54,971 bases of DNA from Treponema sp. (GCA_009781915.1 WQUW01000002.1:1-54971), one strand, 5' to 3'; shown: positions 1 through 9,003, counted from the stretch's first letter. Numbers and translations: made by a program. The notes: generated by a model not told the origin, from the letters alone.

Positions 1-10
1 GAGGGAAGAA

Positions 11-45
<35 letters not shown>

Positions 46-61
46 AACGCTCCAAACAACA

Positions 62-76
62 GCCGCCAAAGGCGGC
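62..76 (+). terminator. short hairpin, possible terminator
   Basis: A perfect GCCGCC / GGCGGC stem with an AAA loop is followed by AGTTTTACGGG. It resembles a weak intrinsic terminator for a plus-strand gene lying upstream of the window. The trailing TTTTACGGGTG also follows the terminator of porin copy 2 near 27170, a short similarity that may be chance. Confidence 0.3.
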
Positions 77-227
77 AGTTTTACGGGTGGGGAAATTACG
101 CTGTTATCGGCAACAGATACCATCAAAAGAGAGTATATCCAGCTATCAGCGAAACGTCAACATTTTTGCGAATTTTTTTTCAAAAAATTTTTATGCCCCC
201 GGCATTACTGGAAAAGCACCTCACACA

Positions 228-252
228 GCCTTCCCGGTTCCACCGGGAAGGC
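228..252. terminator. hairpin next to palindromic repeat copy 1
   Basis: An 11-bp perfect stem (GCCTTCCCGGT / ACCGGGAAGGC) with a 3-nt loop lies just outside the palindromic repeat at 265-448. There is no strong T run. Comparable hairpins lie outside the same end of repeat copies 2 and 3. It may help end transcription of the minus-strand lipase gene. Confidence 0.4.
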
Positions 253-264
253 CCCCCGCAATGC

Positions 265-448
265 CCCCGCCGCGCGTGAGCCTCTGGGACAATGCCCGGC
301 AGGGGAGGATATACGGTTTAAGAAGCCATTTGCCCAGGCTCTTTAGCGTAGGAGACCGTGGCTCCGCAGCGGGTTCCCTGGGCGGCTTCTTAAACCGCAT
401 ATCCTCCCCTGCCGGAGCTTTATGCAGAAATGCTCATGCGCGGCGGGG
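265..448 (-). repeat. palindromic repeat element, copy 1 (inverted relative to copies 2 and 3)
   Basis: A 184-bp element bounded by CCCCGCCGCGCGTGAGCC and a one-base variant of its complement. The arms carry GGCAGGGGAGGATATACGG, and the centre is about 60 bp. Aligned as its reverse complement it matches the copies at 53400 and 54418 over its whole length, including the central GGAGCCACGGTCTCCT. It begins 5 bp past the stop codon of the minus-strand lipase gene. Long terminal inverted repeats without coding capacity resemble a MITE or a REP-like element. No target-site duplication is evident. Confidence 0.85.
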
Positions 449-453
449 GAGGC

Positions 454-1266
454 TTAGAAGCCTCTTTCGCTTAAACCCTTTACTATCTTCACGTAAACGT
501 CGGGTATATCCACGCCGGATATTTTTTTCCGTTTAACGTCGAGTATTTCCGAGTGCGATATTCCACCCTCTATTTGGGCAATGTTGTCCCCCCACCGTGC
601 CGAGTATTCGCTTACCACCCCATCGCTTTTTCCTCTTGCCCTTTTTAGGAATAAGTACCAGAAAAAAAAACGTATGTCGTCAAGGGCGTGATCCATTGTT
701 ACATACAGGCTTTGGTAAAAAACCCTGCCGTCCGGTATGACGCTCCCGTTAAACGCTTTCATTTTTGCCGTTGTCAGCAGGTGGTTAACAGTGTACAAAT
801 CCGGGTTTGCGTCTCCGTACAATGCGCCATATGCCGCTAAAACGCTTTTGGCGAACTTCGTGTGGGTGATTTTTTGATTGTACAGCATATCGGCAATCTC
901 CGAGCCGTGGTGGGGCGTGCATACTGTTGTAAGGCTTGCTACCTTGCCGCCAAAGCCGTACTTCCAGATAAGATAGCGGGAATCCAGCCCACCCTTGGAG
1001 TGCCCGATAATGTTTACTTTTTCTTTTCCCGTTTCCGCAAGCGCTTTTTCTACGGTTTTTTTTAACACTGCCGCATTCGATTCAAAATCGCCCCACGAGT
1101 CAGTATTGCCCAAAAACACCCGCACCCCCATGCGGGCAAGGGTTTCAGGAATTCTTCCCCACGCTTTTCTTCCGCCTGCCCTGTCGTGCGCTCCGACCCC
1201 GTGTACAAAAACAACGGGGTATGCTAACGGTATATGTTCCTGCCTAGCTGTTTCCCTGACAGACAT
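454..1266 (-). CDS. alpha/beta hydrolase, probable triacylglycerol lipase
   Basis: A 270-residue alpha/beta-hydrolase of the secreted bacterial lipase type, expected to cleave ester bonds in acylglycerols or related lipids. An N-terminal VVFVHGVG oxyanion-hole strand and the nucleophile elbow GHSKGG (Ser90) are visible; Lys after the Ser is typical of this lipase group. A downstream Asp near DGVVSEYSA and the His in GGISHSEIL are plausible remaining catalytic residues. There is no clear signal peptide, so a cytoplasmic site or a missed upstream start is possible. The start overlaps the 3' end of hisS by 23 nt, so the two are probably co-transcribed. The gene ends 5 bp before palindromic repeat copy 1. 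The substrate is inferred only from the family. Confidence 0.85.
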   Translation of the reverse strand: MSVRETARQEHIPLAYPVVFVHGVGAHDRAGGRKAWGRIPETLARMGVRVFLGNTDSWGDFESNAAVLKKTVEKALAETGKEKVNIIGHSKGGLDSRYLIWKYGFGGKVASLTTVCTPHHGSEIADMLYNQKITHTKFAKSVLAAYGALYGDANPDLYTVNHLLTTAKMKAFNGSVIPDGRVFYQSLYVTMDHALDDIRFFFWYLFLKRARGKSDGVVSEYSARWGDNIAQIEGGISHSEILDVKRKKISGVDIPDVYVKIVKGLSERGF

Positions 1267-2614
1267 TGCGGCATAATTTCAGCAGTTCTGTTTGCGCGGC
1301 CACCTGCTTTACGATTGTCCCGTCAGCGGCTTTATGCTGAAGCGTAACAGAGCCGGTTTTTTCTTCTTCTTCCCCAACCACAACGGTAAACTGCGTATCT
1401 TTGCGGCTGACATACGCGAACTTCTTTTTCATGTTCAGTTCTTCAAGCAGAACATCAACCTTAAAGCCCCCGGATCGCAAAAGCTGGCTAACGCTTAGCG
1501 CATAGGGAATATTGCTGTCGTCTTTCGGGACAACAATAACATTCGCGGCGGTTTTTTTCGCGCAGTCTATTACGCCTATCTCCCGCAACTGGTAAAACAG
1601 CCGTGTCAGCCCGATCGAAATCCCAACGCCCGGCAGTTTTTCCTTTGTGTAATGCTCCGCAAGGTTGTCGTAACGCCCGCCGGAACACACCGACCCGATT
1701 TCCGGATAGTCGTCAAGAACGGTCTCATACACCGTTCCCGTGTAATAACTCAGGCCCCGCACAATAACCGGGTCTATCTTGTAGTATGCGTCATCGACAC
1801 CCAAAGCTATCATAAATTCCACGGCTGTCGAAAGTTCGGTTAGGCCTGAAACATAGTCTTCGTTGTCCACGCCGAAATCCTTTAAGCCCTGTAAAATTTC
1901 GGCATTGCTTCCCTTTATGTCAAAAAACCTGACCAAGACACCTATCATCGCTTCGGTAAGGCCGAGTTCTTTTAACTGTCCGGCAAATTTGTCCGGCGAA
2001 ATCTTTTCGATCCTGTCTATCACGGCTAACACTTTTTCCGCAGACACGGAGCTTCCCAGCGAATCGACAAGGCCGTTAAGCAGTTTGCGGTTATTTATGC
2101 GGATCGTGAACCTTCCAAAGTCCAGCTTTTTGAACAACTGATAAATTATGCTGGGAATTTCGGCATCGTAGCGGATAGACAGCGTGTTGTGGCCTATGAC
2201 ATCTACATCGCACTGGTAGAACTCGCGGAAGCGGCCTTTTTGCGCGCGCTCCCCACGGTACACCTTGGCTATGTGGCAGCGGCGGAACGGAAACGACAGG
2301 GCATCGAAGTGATCAGCCACATACCGGGCAAGCGGCACGGTAAGATCAAAGCGCAGGCCGCTTTTGCTTTCCACCTGTTCCCCGCGGGGTTCTATCTCGT
2401 AAATCTGCGCAGCGGTTTCGCCCACATCTTTCGCCCGCAATACCTCCAGCCGCTCCATAGCCGGAGTATCCAGCGCGGTATACCCGAAAGACTCGTAGGT
2501 CTCCAGAATGGTAGCCTTGATCTTGTCGAACTCTATCTGCTCTTCGGGCAACAGTTCCATAAACCCGGACATAACTTTAGTCTCGGGGTAGTTTTTCCTA
2601 AGCTCTACAGTCAT
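1244..2614 (-). CDS. hisS: histidyl-tRNA synthetase
   Basis: Class II aminoacyl-tRNA synthetase that charges tRNA-His with histidine in the cytoplasm. Motif 2 is visible as YRGERAQKGRFREFYQCDVD, the histidine-specific loop as VRGLSYYTGTVYE, and motif 3 around GVGISIGLTRLF. An anticodon-binding domain follows at the C-terminus. The length of 456 residues is normal. The chosen ATG gives MTVELRKNYPET. A longer frame reaches to 2737, but a strong promoter (TTGACA, 17 nt, TTTAAT) lies immediately upstream of this ATG and inside the longer version, so the shorter start is favoured. The lipase gene follows with overlap. Confidence 0.95.
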   Translation of the reverse strand: MTVELRKNYPETKVMSGFMELLPEEQIEFDKIKATILETYESFGYTALDTPAMERLEVLRAKDVGETAAQIYEIEPRGEQVESKSGLRFDLTVPLARYVADHFDALSFPFRRCHIAKVYRGERAQKGRFREFYQCDVDVIGHNTLSIRYDAEIPSIIYQLFKKLDFGRFTIRINNRKLLNGLVDSLGSSVSAEKVLAVIDRIEKISPDKFAGQLKELGLTEAMIGVLVRFFDIKGSNAEILQGLKDFGVDNEDYVSGLTELSTAVEFMIALGVDDAYYKIDPVIVRGLSYYTGTVYETVLDDYPEIGSVCSGGRYDNLAEHYTKEKLPGVGISIGLTRLFYQLREIGVIDCAKKTAANVIVVPKDDSNIPYALSVSQLLRSGGFKVDVLLEELNMKKKFAYVSRKDTQFTVVVGEEEEKTGSVTLQHKAADGTIVKQVAAQTELLKLCRNVCQGNS

Positions 2615-2623
2615 ACAGCCTGA

Positions 2624-2652
2624 ATTAAAGCACAAGGCTCCGTGCCTGTCAA
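2624..2652 (-). promoter_or_regulatory. hisS promoter
   Basis: On the minus strand, -35 TTGACA (2647-2652), a 17-nt spacer and -10 TTTAAT (2624-2629). The -10 ends 9 nt before the hisS ATG, so the transcript would have only a few leader bases. Confidence 0.75.
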
Positions 2653-2820
2653 TCACCATGCCCGCTGGCATAATTCCCGTTGGCGGCGGCCCCCTCGCGC
2701 GTACATCTTGACCGCCGTGCCTAAGACCTTTTCCCACCGCAGGGTACTAGGCAAAAGGTACGCAATCGTGGTATAGTCAGAAACGAACTTTGTACCAGAT
2801 TGTACAAATTTATTCAAGCC

Positions 2821-3816
2821 ATGAATGACAAAGCCGGGGCGGAAGAGCTTATTCGCAGAACCTACGAAACTCTGAAAGCAGGGGAAGCCGCCGCGGCCCT
2901 TGGGCTCTTGAAAAGGGCGCTGGAGATTGATTTTGAGCATCAAGAGGTGCTGTACGCCCTAAAGTGCCTGAACTGGTGGCTTGAAAAACTAAAGCGGCTG
3001 GATGATTTTCCTGACCCCTACGGACAGGGCGAGTATATCCTGTCCTTGTGGAAGCCCTATTACGTCTTTCTGGATCGAATAGGGGAAAGCGGGTCTGCCA
3101 TTGTTGGGGAGGCGGCTGATTCCTGCCAGTACGCCTTGAAGTGTTTTGTTTTTTCGCGGGCTCTGGACTGTTTCCTGAGCCTTCTGGGGGACGGGGCAAA
3201 CCAGCAAGACCCTGCCTTGCTGCTTCAGGTTGGCCGTTGCTGCAAGGGGGCCGGCAACTGGGACGAGGCCCGTAACTATCTGGAACTGGCAGGCCGTTTT
3301 AAGCGGGACGCCAGCGCCATACTTTCCGAGCTGGCGGATGTCAACGCCCTTTTGGGGGACGACAGAGCCGCCAAGGTACTTTTTAGGGAGGCTTTTTTTC
3401 TGGATGCTCAGGAAATAAACCTTCAGGGACTGGAATCGGAAATGATTCTGGGGCTTCTGGGCAAAGTCAGGGAGCGGGGGTACAGCGGGCCGGAGCTAGC
3501 GGAGTGGGTTCCGGTCTGGGGCTGCATTTGGGGGATATTTTCGGTCAAGAGGGAGCTGAAACCAGTGGAACTAGGCAGGCTGAAACAGTCTATCTTTACG
3601 CTGGAAAGCGAGTTCCGGAACCTGCCGCCGGGCGCTGAGGGCGAGGCCCCATTCCGCAGCGCAGGCCACCTGCTTGTAAAGCCCCGGCTGCTGAACCGGT
3701 ATTTTTGGCTCATCGACCATTGCGGGCATAACCGGGATGCTTCGGGATTGGCGGATGAAACCATGTTGAAGATTAAGGTCATTGATCCGGTGGTATACGA
3801 ACATTATAGATCTTAG
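2821..3816 (+). CDS. tetratricopeptide-like repeat protein upstream of greA
   Basis: A 331-residue, mostly alpha-helical protein with TPR-like units: an early LIRRTYETLKAGEAAAALGLLKRALEID and later repeats around CKGAGNWDEARNYLELAG. No signal peptide or membrane segment is seen, so it is probably cytoplasmic and serves as a protein-interaction scaffold. The partner is unknown. Its stop is 11 bp before the giant GreA gene, which also has a helical-repeat N-terminus, so the two may work together; that is inference. I chose the ATG (MNDKAGAEEL). A TTG seven codons earlier is an alternative. No strong ribosome binding site precedes either start. Confidence 0.8.
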   Translation: MNDKAGAEELIRRTYETLKAGEAAAALGLLKRALEIDFEHQEVLYALKCLNWWLEKLKRLDDFPDPYGQGEYILSLWKPYYVFLDRIGESGSAIVGEAADSCQYALKCFVFSRALDCFLSLLGDGANQQDPALLLQVGRCCKGAGNWDEARNYLELAGRFKRDASAILSELADVNALLGDDRAAKVLFREAFFLDAQEINLQGLESEMILGLLGKVRERGYSGPELAEWVPVWGCIWGIFSVKRELKPVELGRLKQSIFTLESEFRNLPPGAEGEAPFRSAGHLLVKPRLLNRYFWLIDHCGHNRDASGLADETMLKIKVIDPVVYEHYRS

Positions 3817-3827
3817 GGAGTTACGCA

Positions 3828-6530
3828 ATGTCTGAAGCGCTTCTGAAAAATGTCCAGGAAATGCTTAACGAGGAAAAGTGGACGCGGGCCACTTTGAGCA
3901 ATTATTCAATCAACCAGTTCAAAGACTTGGACACCATTCTTAAACAGGCCCGTGAAGGCCGTTTTGACAATGATCTTAAAAAGCTTTGCGATGAACACCT
4001 GCTTCATACCAAAAACAGCATTATCGCCCTCTACATGGGAGGCATGACAGCCCTTTCCCAGCAAATTATTGACGATGCGGCAATGATCAACCTTGTAACG
4101 ATTTTTATGGATAACCACAAGTGGGGTATCGTAAAATATCTGTGCGAAAGAATGCTGAATTACGGGGAGTCAAAATTCGCTCTGCGGACGCTGGCGGATT
4201 GTTACAAAAACGAGAACAACGAAGAAGCCATTTACGGTATCTGGGAGCGGCTGGTCAAGGTAGACTACGAAGAGGCGGATCTCGCCAAGGCCCTGGCGGA
4301 GCGTTTCGAGAAGCTCAATGACCTGGAAACAGCCGTGGATTACTACAAAAAAGCCCTTCACCGCTATATCGCCAAGCAACTTTTCAGCAATGTCAGGGAA
4401 ATATGGGACAAGCTGCTTGCCTTTTGCCCGGAGGACATCGACTTTTTCCTTCATGTCCAAAAGCGGGTTGCGAAAAACTTTGACGAGTTAAAAGCGGGAA
4501 CCCTTCTGAAAGAAGTGTACTCCGCCTGCATGAAACGGGAGGACGTCAACACCGCCATCTCTGTTCTAAAGATCATTCTTGAATACGACAACGATGACCG
4601 TCAGGCCAGAAAGGACATTACCGACTGTTACCGGAAAAAATACGCCGAACACAGCCAGCTTGAATCGTATATCCGGGTTTCCAGCCTTGCGCAAGGCCCC
4701 AGAAACGTCAAAGAGGCGGTTCAGGACTTCGAAAAGCATATCTCCTTTGACAAGGGCAATTTTGTGTACCACAGGACATGGGGCGTGGGCCGCATAGCGA
4801 AGGTTCAGGGGGACAACATTGTTATCGACTTTACCAAACAACGGGCCCATTCAATGCTTATCAAAATGGCAGTCAACGCCCTTCAGACATTGACAAAAGA
4901 CCATATTTGGGTATTAAAGGCCACATGGAAAAGGGAAAAACTGCACGATAAGGTCAAAAAAGAGCCTTCGTGGGCCCTTAAAACAGTCATTAAAAGCTTC
5001 GGGAACTCCTGCGACATAAAGCGCATTAAGACCGAGCTGGTTCCCGGAGCCTTAAGCCCTTCTGAATGGACAACGTGGAGTTCCAAGGCACGGGAAATCC
5101 TTAAAACCGACCCTTCTTTTGGGCTTAGCCCGGAAAACGCCGACATTTTTACGGTTCGGGAGCGGCCCATTAGTATTGAAGAAAAGCTTTACAACGAGTT
5201 TAAGGCGGCAAAGCATTTCTTTGACAGGGCTCAAACGCTGCGGAACTATGCGGCACAGAAGAACGCGGAGCTGGATTCTGAGTACTTTAACGAGATGTTC
5301 GCCTATATTTCCGGCTATCTTAAATCCTACCATCAGGTAAACGAACAGATAGTGGCCTCGTACCTTCTGGTAAAAGACCTTGTTGCCCAGTATCCGCATT
5401 TGGGCGGCGGGATCAAGATTAACTTTATGGAGATTTTCGATGGAATTGATGATGTAACCGATCTCTTCCTCCATCTTAAAGACACGAAACTGAAAGAAGA
5501 GTTCCTTAAACATATCCAGTTGTTTGTACCCGGCTGGCCCGATATTTACATCAAGCTTTTTCTCCGTTTTCCCCTTAACTCCATTGTTCAAAGCCTGTTG
5601 AAAGAGGGCCACGAGGGCAAGTTAAGCCTTTTGGCGGCGAACTGTTTTGAACACTACCGGGATTACCGGGAGGCGGCGGTCTGGCTTTTCAGGAATTGCA
5701 GTGACGAGCCTTGGTTTAAGAAAGCGGCTATTCCCTACGAAAAGCAGCTTTTGACCCTTATCCACGTTCTTGATATTAGCTACCGGGAATTGGATAACCG
5801 CCGGGACATTGCCGAAAACAGGAAGCTCAACAAGCAGGCGTATACCATTTTGTTCAAAGAGGGCGCTATTAGCAATTATGTTGACACTGCGGACGAGGAA
5901 ACCATTAAGCGGATTTGTACGTTTATCAACGGCATTAAAGATTTGGATCCGGCGGACAAAATGAACCTTAAAAACAAGGTCTTGAAAAAGTACCCCGATT
6001 TCAAGTTTTTCGGCGTCGAGGAAAAAAAGGTTACCACGATGGGCCTTATCGTTACCCTAGCCAAGCTTGAAGAAAAAAAGAAAGAGCTTGCCCATATTAC
6101 CAGTGTCGATATTCCCGCCAACTCCAAAGAAATCGAGGCCGCCCGGCTGCATGGCGACTTAAGCGAAAACGCCGAATACAAGGCGGCGAAGGAAAAGCAG
6201 ACTGAGCTTAATATCACGGCGACTAAACTAAGCGAGGACATTGAGCGGGCGCAGCTTTTTGACCCCTCTCTGGTAACGACATCAAAGGTTTCTTTTGGCA
6301 CACGGGTTACCCTGCTGGACAAAACCAGCAAAGAAAGGAAAGAATATACTATCTTGGGGCCTTGGGAGTCGGACCCGGACAATGGGGTCATTTCGTACCG
6401 TGCCCGGCTTGGACGGGCCATTCTGAACAAGAAAGTGGGCGATGAGGTGGAGTATTCCGTTAAGGAAGATACGGAAGAAAAAGTGTTGTATACTGTGGAG
6501 GCGATTTCTTCTGCGTTTCAGAGACAGTAA
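3828..6530 (+). CDS. greA: transcription elongation factor GreA with a very long N-terminal helical extension
   Basis: A 900-residue protein whose last ~160 residues are a complete GreA. The coiled-coil tip ARLHGDLSENAEYKAAKE carries the acidic pair Asp777 and Glu780, which in GreA stimulate transcript cleavage by backtracked RNA polymerase. It is followed by the FKBP-like C-terminal domain. Ordinary GreA is about 160 residues. The preceding ~740 residues are rich in helical repeats (for example LETAVDYYKKALHRYIAKQL) and include a region near residues 300-340 (GNFVYHRTWGVGRIAKVQGD) that looks like a small beta-barrel nucleic-acid-binding module. Long GreA forms are known in spirochetes. The ribosome binding site is GGGAG, 7 nt before the ATG. 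Confidence 0.9.
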   Translation: MSEALLKNVQEMLNEEKWTRATLSNYSINQFKDLDTILKQAREGRFDNDLKKLCDEHLLHTKNSIIALYMGGMTALSQQIIDDAAMINLVTIFMDNHKWGIVKYLCERMLNYGESKFALRTLADCYKNENNEEAIYGIWERLVKVDYEEADLAKALAERFEKLNDLETAVDYYKKALHRYIAKQLFSNVREIWDKLLAFCPEDIDFFLHVQKRVAKNFDELKAGTLLKEVYSACMKREDVNTAISVLKIILEYDNDDRQARKDITDCYRKKYAEHSQLESYIRVSSLAQGPRNVKEAVQDFEKHISFDKGNFVYHRTWGVGRIAKVQGDNIVIDFTKQRAHSMLIKMAVNALQTLTKDHIWVLKATWKREKLHDKVKKEPSWALKTVIKSFGNSCDIKRIKTELVPGALSPSEWTTWSSKAREILKTDPSFGLSPENADIFTVRERPISIEEKLYNEFKAAKHFFDRAQTLRNYAAQKNAELDSEYFNEMFAYISGYLKSYHQVNEQIVASYLLVKDLVAQYPHLGGGIKINFMEIFDGIDDVTDLFLHLKDTKLKEEFLKHIQLFVPGWPDIYIKLFLRFPLNSIVQSLLKEGHEGKLSLLAANCFEHYRDYREAAVWLFRNCSDEPWFKKAAIPYEKQLLTLIHVLDISYRELDNRRDIAENRKLNKQAYTILFKEGAISNYVDTADEETIKRICTFINGIKDLDPADKMNLKNKVLKKYPDFKFFGVEEKKVTTMGLIVTLAKLEEKKKELAHITSVDIPANSKEIEAARLHGDLSENAEYKAAKEKQTELNITATKLSEDIERAQLFDPSLVTTSKVSFGTRVTLLDKTSKERKEYTILGPWESDPDNGVISYRARLGRAILNKKVGDEVEYSVKEDTEEKVLYTVEAISSAFQRQ

Positions 6531-6555
6531 ATAGGAATTACGGAAGGAGGAGAAC

Positions 6556-8109
6556 ATGAGAAGAACGATATTGATCCTGATACTCGTGCTGGGAGCGGCT
6601 TTTGGCGCTTTTGGTCAGGCGGCTGGTTCCATGGACTTGGTGGTGGTCATGGACACTTCTGTCAACATGAGCGGACACCACTGGGAAACCAGCGACTACC
6701 TTATTGGGCCATTCCTAAGGGAATTTTTGCGTATCGGCGATACGTTTCACCTTATTTCCTTTGCGGAAACCCCAAGGATGGAGATTTCCCGCCATGTAGC
6801 AAGCGCAGGGGATTTGGAGATAATCATTGCGCGCCTGTTGTTAATGAGTCCCTTGGGCGGCCAAGCGAATATCGGCCCTGCGCTGAATTTTGCGGAAATG
6901 TATGTCGCCGCTTTGCCCGGAAACCGGCCCCGCAGGATCATCCTTATTTCCGATGGAAGCGCTCCCGGCACGGATAGTCTGGTCGCCGCCGCTTCCGGGC
7001 GTTTAAGCAATGTGGGCACAGACCTGCAGTTTATCAGAGTGCCGGTTATTGGAGCCGGGCCCCCGTCAGGCCGCCCCCTCGTTGGCGTTCAGCCGCCGGG
7101 TGTCGCGCCGCCTGTTGCCGTGCCGCCCCCGGTTGTTGCCCAGCCGCCTGTTGCCGTGCCGCCTGTTACCGCACCGCCCCCCGGTGTTCAACCGCCAGTC
7201 GCTGCCCAGCCGCCGGGTGTTCAGCCTCCTGTTACCGCGCCGCCCCCCGGTATCCAGCCGCCGGACGTTCAGCCGCCTGCTGTCGCGCCGCCTCCCGGTG
7301 TTCAACCGCCAGTCGTTGCCCAGCCGCCGGGTGTTCAGCCCCCTGTTACCGCACCGCCTCCCGGTGTTCAGCCGCCAGTCGGTGTCCAGCCACCGGGCAT
7401 CCAGCCGCCTGTTACTCAGCCTCCGGCGGCGGCGGGTGATGGCTTGTTTATCGGCGGTATTCCCCTGCCCCTCATAATTGCCCTTGGTATTCTGCTGTTG
7501 GGTATCTTGGGGCTCATTGCTTTCCTTGCGTTAAGGAATTTGCACAGTTCCCCGAACCGGACGGTTGCCCGGGCGATAAGGCCGTCGCCAGCGCAGGGAA
7601 GGGACGCAAGCTCCGTGGACAGGTTCGCCGAAGCCCGAAGCGCCCGGACGACAGGTTCGCCGCTACACTCGCCGCCCCCGGCGCGGAGGGTTGGCCCCAA
7701 GGACAAGATATACACGCCCCCGGAAGAAGACACAGGGCCGATGATGCTTAACCTTTTTGTGGAAGATCAGAATACCGCCATTGGCAGAAGGAATATCCAC
7801 ACTGCCAAGGCGGGCCAAAGCTTTTCCATTGGCGGCGGCAAATCGGACTTCCTTGTTTTTCTGGTTCCCATTCCGTCCAATATCGCCGACATTCAGGTTG
7901 GCAACAGGAACTGTACGTTCATCCCCCGAAAGCCGCAGTACTTTCCGGACATAGGTTCCCAATCCGTGCCCGACTGCATAGGCAAAACCATACGGGTAAT
8001 TTCCGATAAGAACTATGAGCTTTTCCTCAGGGTTGAAAGGTACGAGGATCCTCTAAAAGCCCTGAACAAGCTGTTGAATTCGATCTCGGTTCCGGGGGAA
8101 GTTAAGTAG
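6556..8109 (+). CDS. von Willebrand factor A membrane protein with proline-rich repeat linker
   Basis: A 517-residue protein. It has a signal peptide (MRRTILILILVLGAAFGAFG), then a VWA domain. Its metal site is partly degenerate (MDTSVNMSG, with Asn in place of the second Ser of DxSxS), and a later strand is ILISDGS. A linker of about 120 residues of PPGVQPPV-type repeats follows, then a membrane segment (IPLPLIIALGILLLGILGLI) and a basic C-terminal region with an FHA-like stretch (RRNIHTAKAGQSFSIGG). The VWA domain and linker would lie outside the membrane and the C-terminus in the cytoplasm, which suggests envelope adhesion or scaffolding. A very strong GGAGGAG ribosome binding site precedes the ATG. 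It lies 25 bp after greA. Confidence 0.85.
   Translation: MRRTILILILVLGAAFGAFGQAAGSMDLVVVMDTSVNMSGHHWETSDYLIGPFLREFLRIGDTFHLISFAETPRMEISRHVASAGDLEIIIARLLLMSPLGGQANIGPALNFAEMYVAALPGNRPRRIILISDGSAPGTDSLVAAASGRLSNVGTDLQFIRVPVIGAGPPSGRPLVGVQPPGVAPPVAVPPPVVAQPPVAVPPVTAPPPGVQPPVAAQPPGVQPPVTAPPPGIQPPDVQPPAVAPPPGVQPPVVAQPPGVQPPVTAPPPGVQPPVGVQPPGIQPPVTQPPAAAGDGLFIGGIPLPLIIALGILLLGILGLIAFLALRNLHSSPNRTVARAIRPSPAQGRDASSVDRFAEARSARTTGSPLHSPPPARRVGPKDKIYTPPEEDTGPMMLNLFVEDQNTAIGRRNIHTAKAGQSFSIGGGKSDFLVFLVPIPSNIADIQVGNRNCTFIPRKPQYFPDIGSQSVPDCIGKTIRVISDKNYELFLRVERYEDPLKALNKLLNSISVPGEVK
7081..7430 (+). repeat. proline-codon minisatellite inside the VWA gene
   Basis: Degenerate tandem repeats of a CAGCCGCCGGGTGTT-like unit encode PPGVQPPV, PPVTAPPP and similar blocks. 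Several 30-60 bp stretches recur almost exactly (for example GGTGTTCAACCGCCAGTCG at two places), so copy number could change by slippage without shifting frame. Confidence 0.85.
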
Positions 8110-8285
8110 GGCTTGCGCCCTGCGACTGCCCTGCGAGCGGCAAGCGGACACAGCTTGCCCCCGCAGGGCCTATTTTCCATTGCCTATTGACCCAACCGCA
8201 AAAATCTACGATCATATTATACAGGTGTATCATGCAAGCGGGTAATGCTTTCATGCAAATCAAGCGATAATGTATATGTGAGCGT
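8110..8285. other. intergenic region, no gene seen
   Basis: Contains an imperfect GC-rich hairpin right after the VWA stop (GGCTTGCGCCCTGCG ... CGCAGGGCC), possibly a terminator. It also holds a direct repeat TCATGCAA about 20 nt apart and a GATAAT -10-like box 14 nt before the next gene. No coding frame is convincing. Confidence 0.4.
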
Positions 8286-8552
8286 ATGAAAGTCATTGAG
8301 ATAAAGAACTTGTCAAGGAAAGATGTTCCCATCTATTACAGACGGCTTTATTCGGGTGTTGTCGTCTTGGAGTTGCTCAGCAAAACCATAGATATTCCTC
8401 TCGATTTCTACATTGAGCATAAACCCACGGGACTTACCGAAATCTCCATAACTTCCTCGGTTGCCCAAGTGGATTATCCCTTAATACCTCTTAAAAAGGA
8501 ACTAAAAAAGTTCATTGGAGCCCTTGATTCAGACGGAAAACTCCCAAATTAG
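8286..8552 (+). CDS. small conserved-looking protein of unknown function upstream of tsaE
   Basis: An 88-residue protein (MKVIEIKNLSRKDVPIYYRR...) with beta strands predicted from alternating hydrophobics and a lysine-rich C-terminus. It has no signal peptide, membrane segment or recognisable motif. It overlaps the proposed tsaE start by 38 nt, so it is probably translationally coupled to tsaE and tsaB. I do not recognise its family. Its position hints at a housekeeping role with the t6A genes but does not prove one. Confidence 0.65.
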   Translation: MKVIEIKNLSRKDVPIYYRRLYSGVVVLELLSKTIDIPLDFYIEHKPTGLTEISITSSVAQVDYPLIPLKKELKKFIGALDSDGKLPN

Positions 8553-9003
8553 CCTCCCCGCCTTTTTTGCCAGCTCTTCCGGCGAGGAAACATTTGCCGC
8601 AGGGAAAAGCCTTGCCCCCTTGCTTGGCGCGGGCAGCATTGTTGCGCTAAAAGGCCCTTTGGGAGCCGGAAAAACCTGCTTTGTAAAGGGAATTGCCTGT
8701 GGACTCGGCATCAGAGACGAGGTAACCAGCCCCACGTACACTATAGTGTGCGAATACGAGGCTTGTACCCAAGCAGGTTCCCCCATGCCGGTTTATCACA
8801 TAGACGCATACCGCCTGAAAGGAACCGGTGATTTTAGCGCCATTGGGGGCGAAGACATAATCTTTTCAGGCGGCATTTCCCTGATAGAATGGAGCGACCG
8901 TATTGAAGGCTGTATTCCACAGGGGGCCTTAATCGTGGACATTGAAATAAGCGAAGGCGGCAAGCGGCTTATTCGCGTCTCTGTGAAGGAGGGCGGCAAT
9001 TGA
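8515..9003 (+). CDS. tsaE: tRNA t6A biosynthesis ATPase TsaE
   Basis: The P-loop ATPase partner of the TsaB-TsaD complex, which makes threonylcarbamoyl-adenosine at position 37 of ANN-decoding tRNAs. Walker A GPLGAGKT (Lys53) is clear, followed by the family motif TSPTYTIV and YHIDAYRL. At 162 residues it is of normal length. The start used is TTG at 8515, inside the preceding gene; a slightly later start is possible because the first ~15 residues are not family-conserved. The stop overlaps the tsaB start in the string TTGA, a sign of translational coupling. Confidence 0.92.
   Translation: MEPLIQTENSQISLPAFFASSSGEETFAAGKSLAPLLGAGSIVALKGPLGAGKTCFVKGIACGLGIRDEVTSPTYTIVCEYEACTQAGSPMPVYHIDAYRLKGTGDFSAIGGEDIIFSGGISLIEWSDRIEGCIPQGALIVDIEISEGGKRLIRVSVKEGGN

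Noticed and set aside
265-448. Reading the palindromic repeat as a CRISPR or as an insertion sequence
   Set aside because: There are only isolated long copies without regular spacers, and no transposase frame within it.
7081-7430. Short tandem repeats as a CRISPR array
   Set aside because: The repeats are in-frame codons of a proline-rich linker and have no unique spacers.
7010-7477. Arg/Pro/Ser-rich 155-codon frame inside the VWA gene
   Set aside because: It is the proline repeat region read in another frame.
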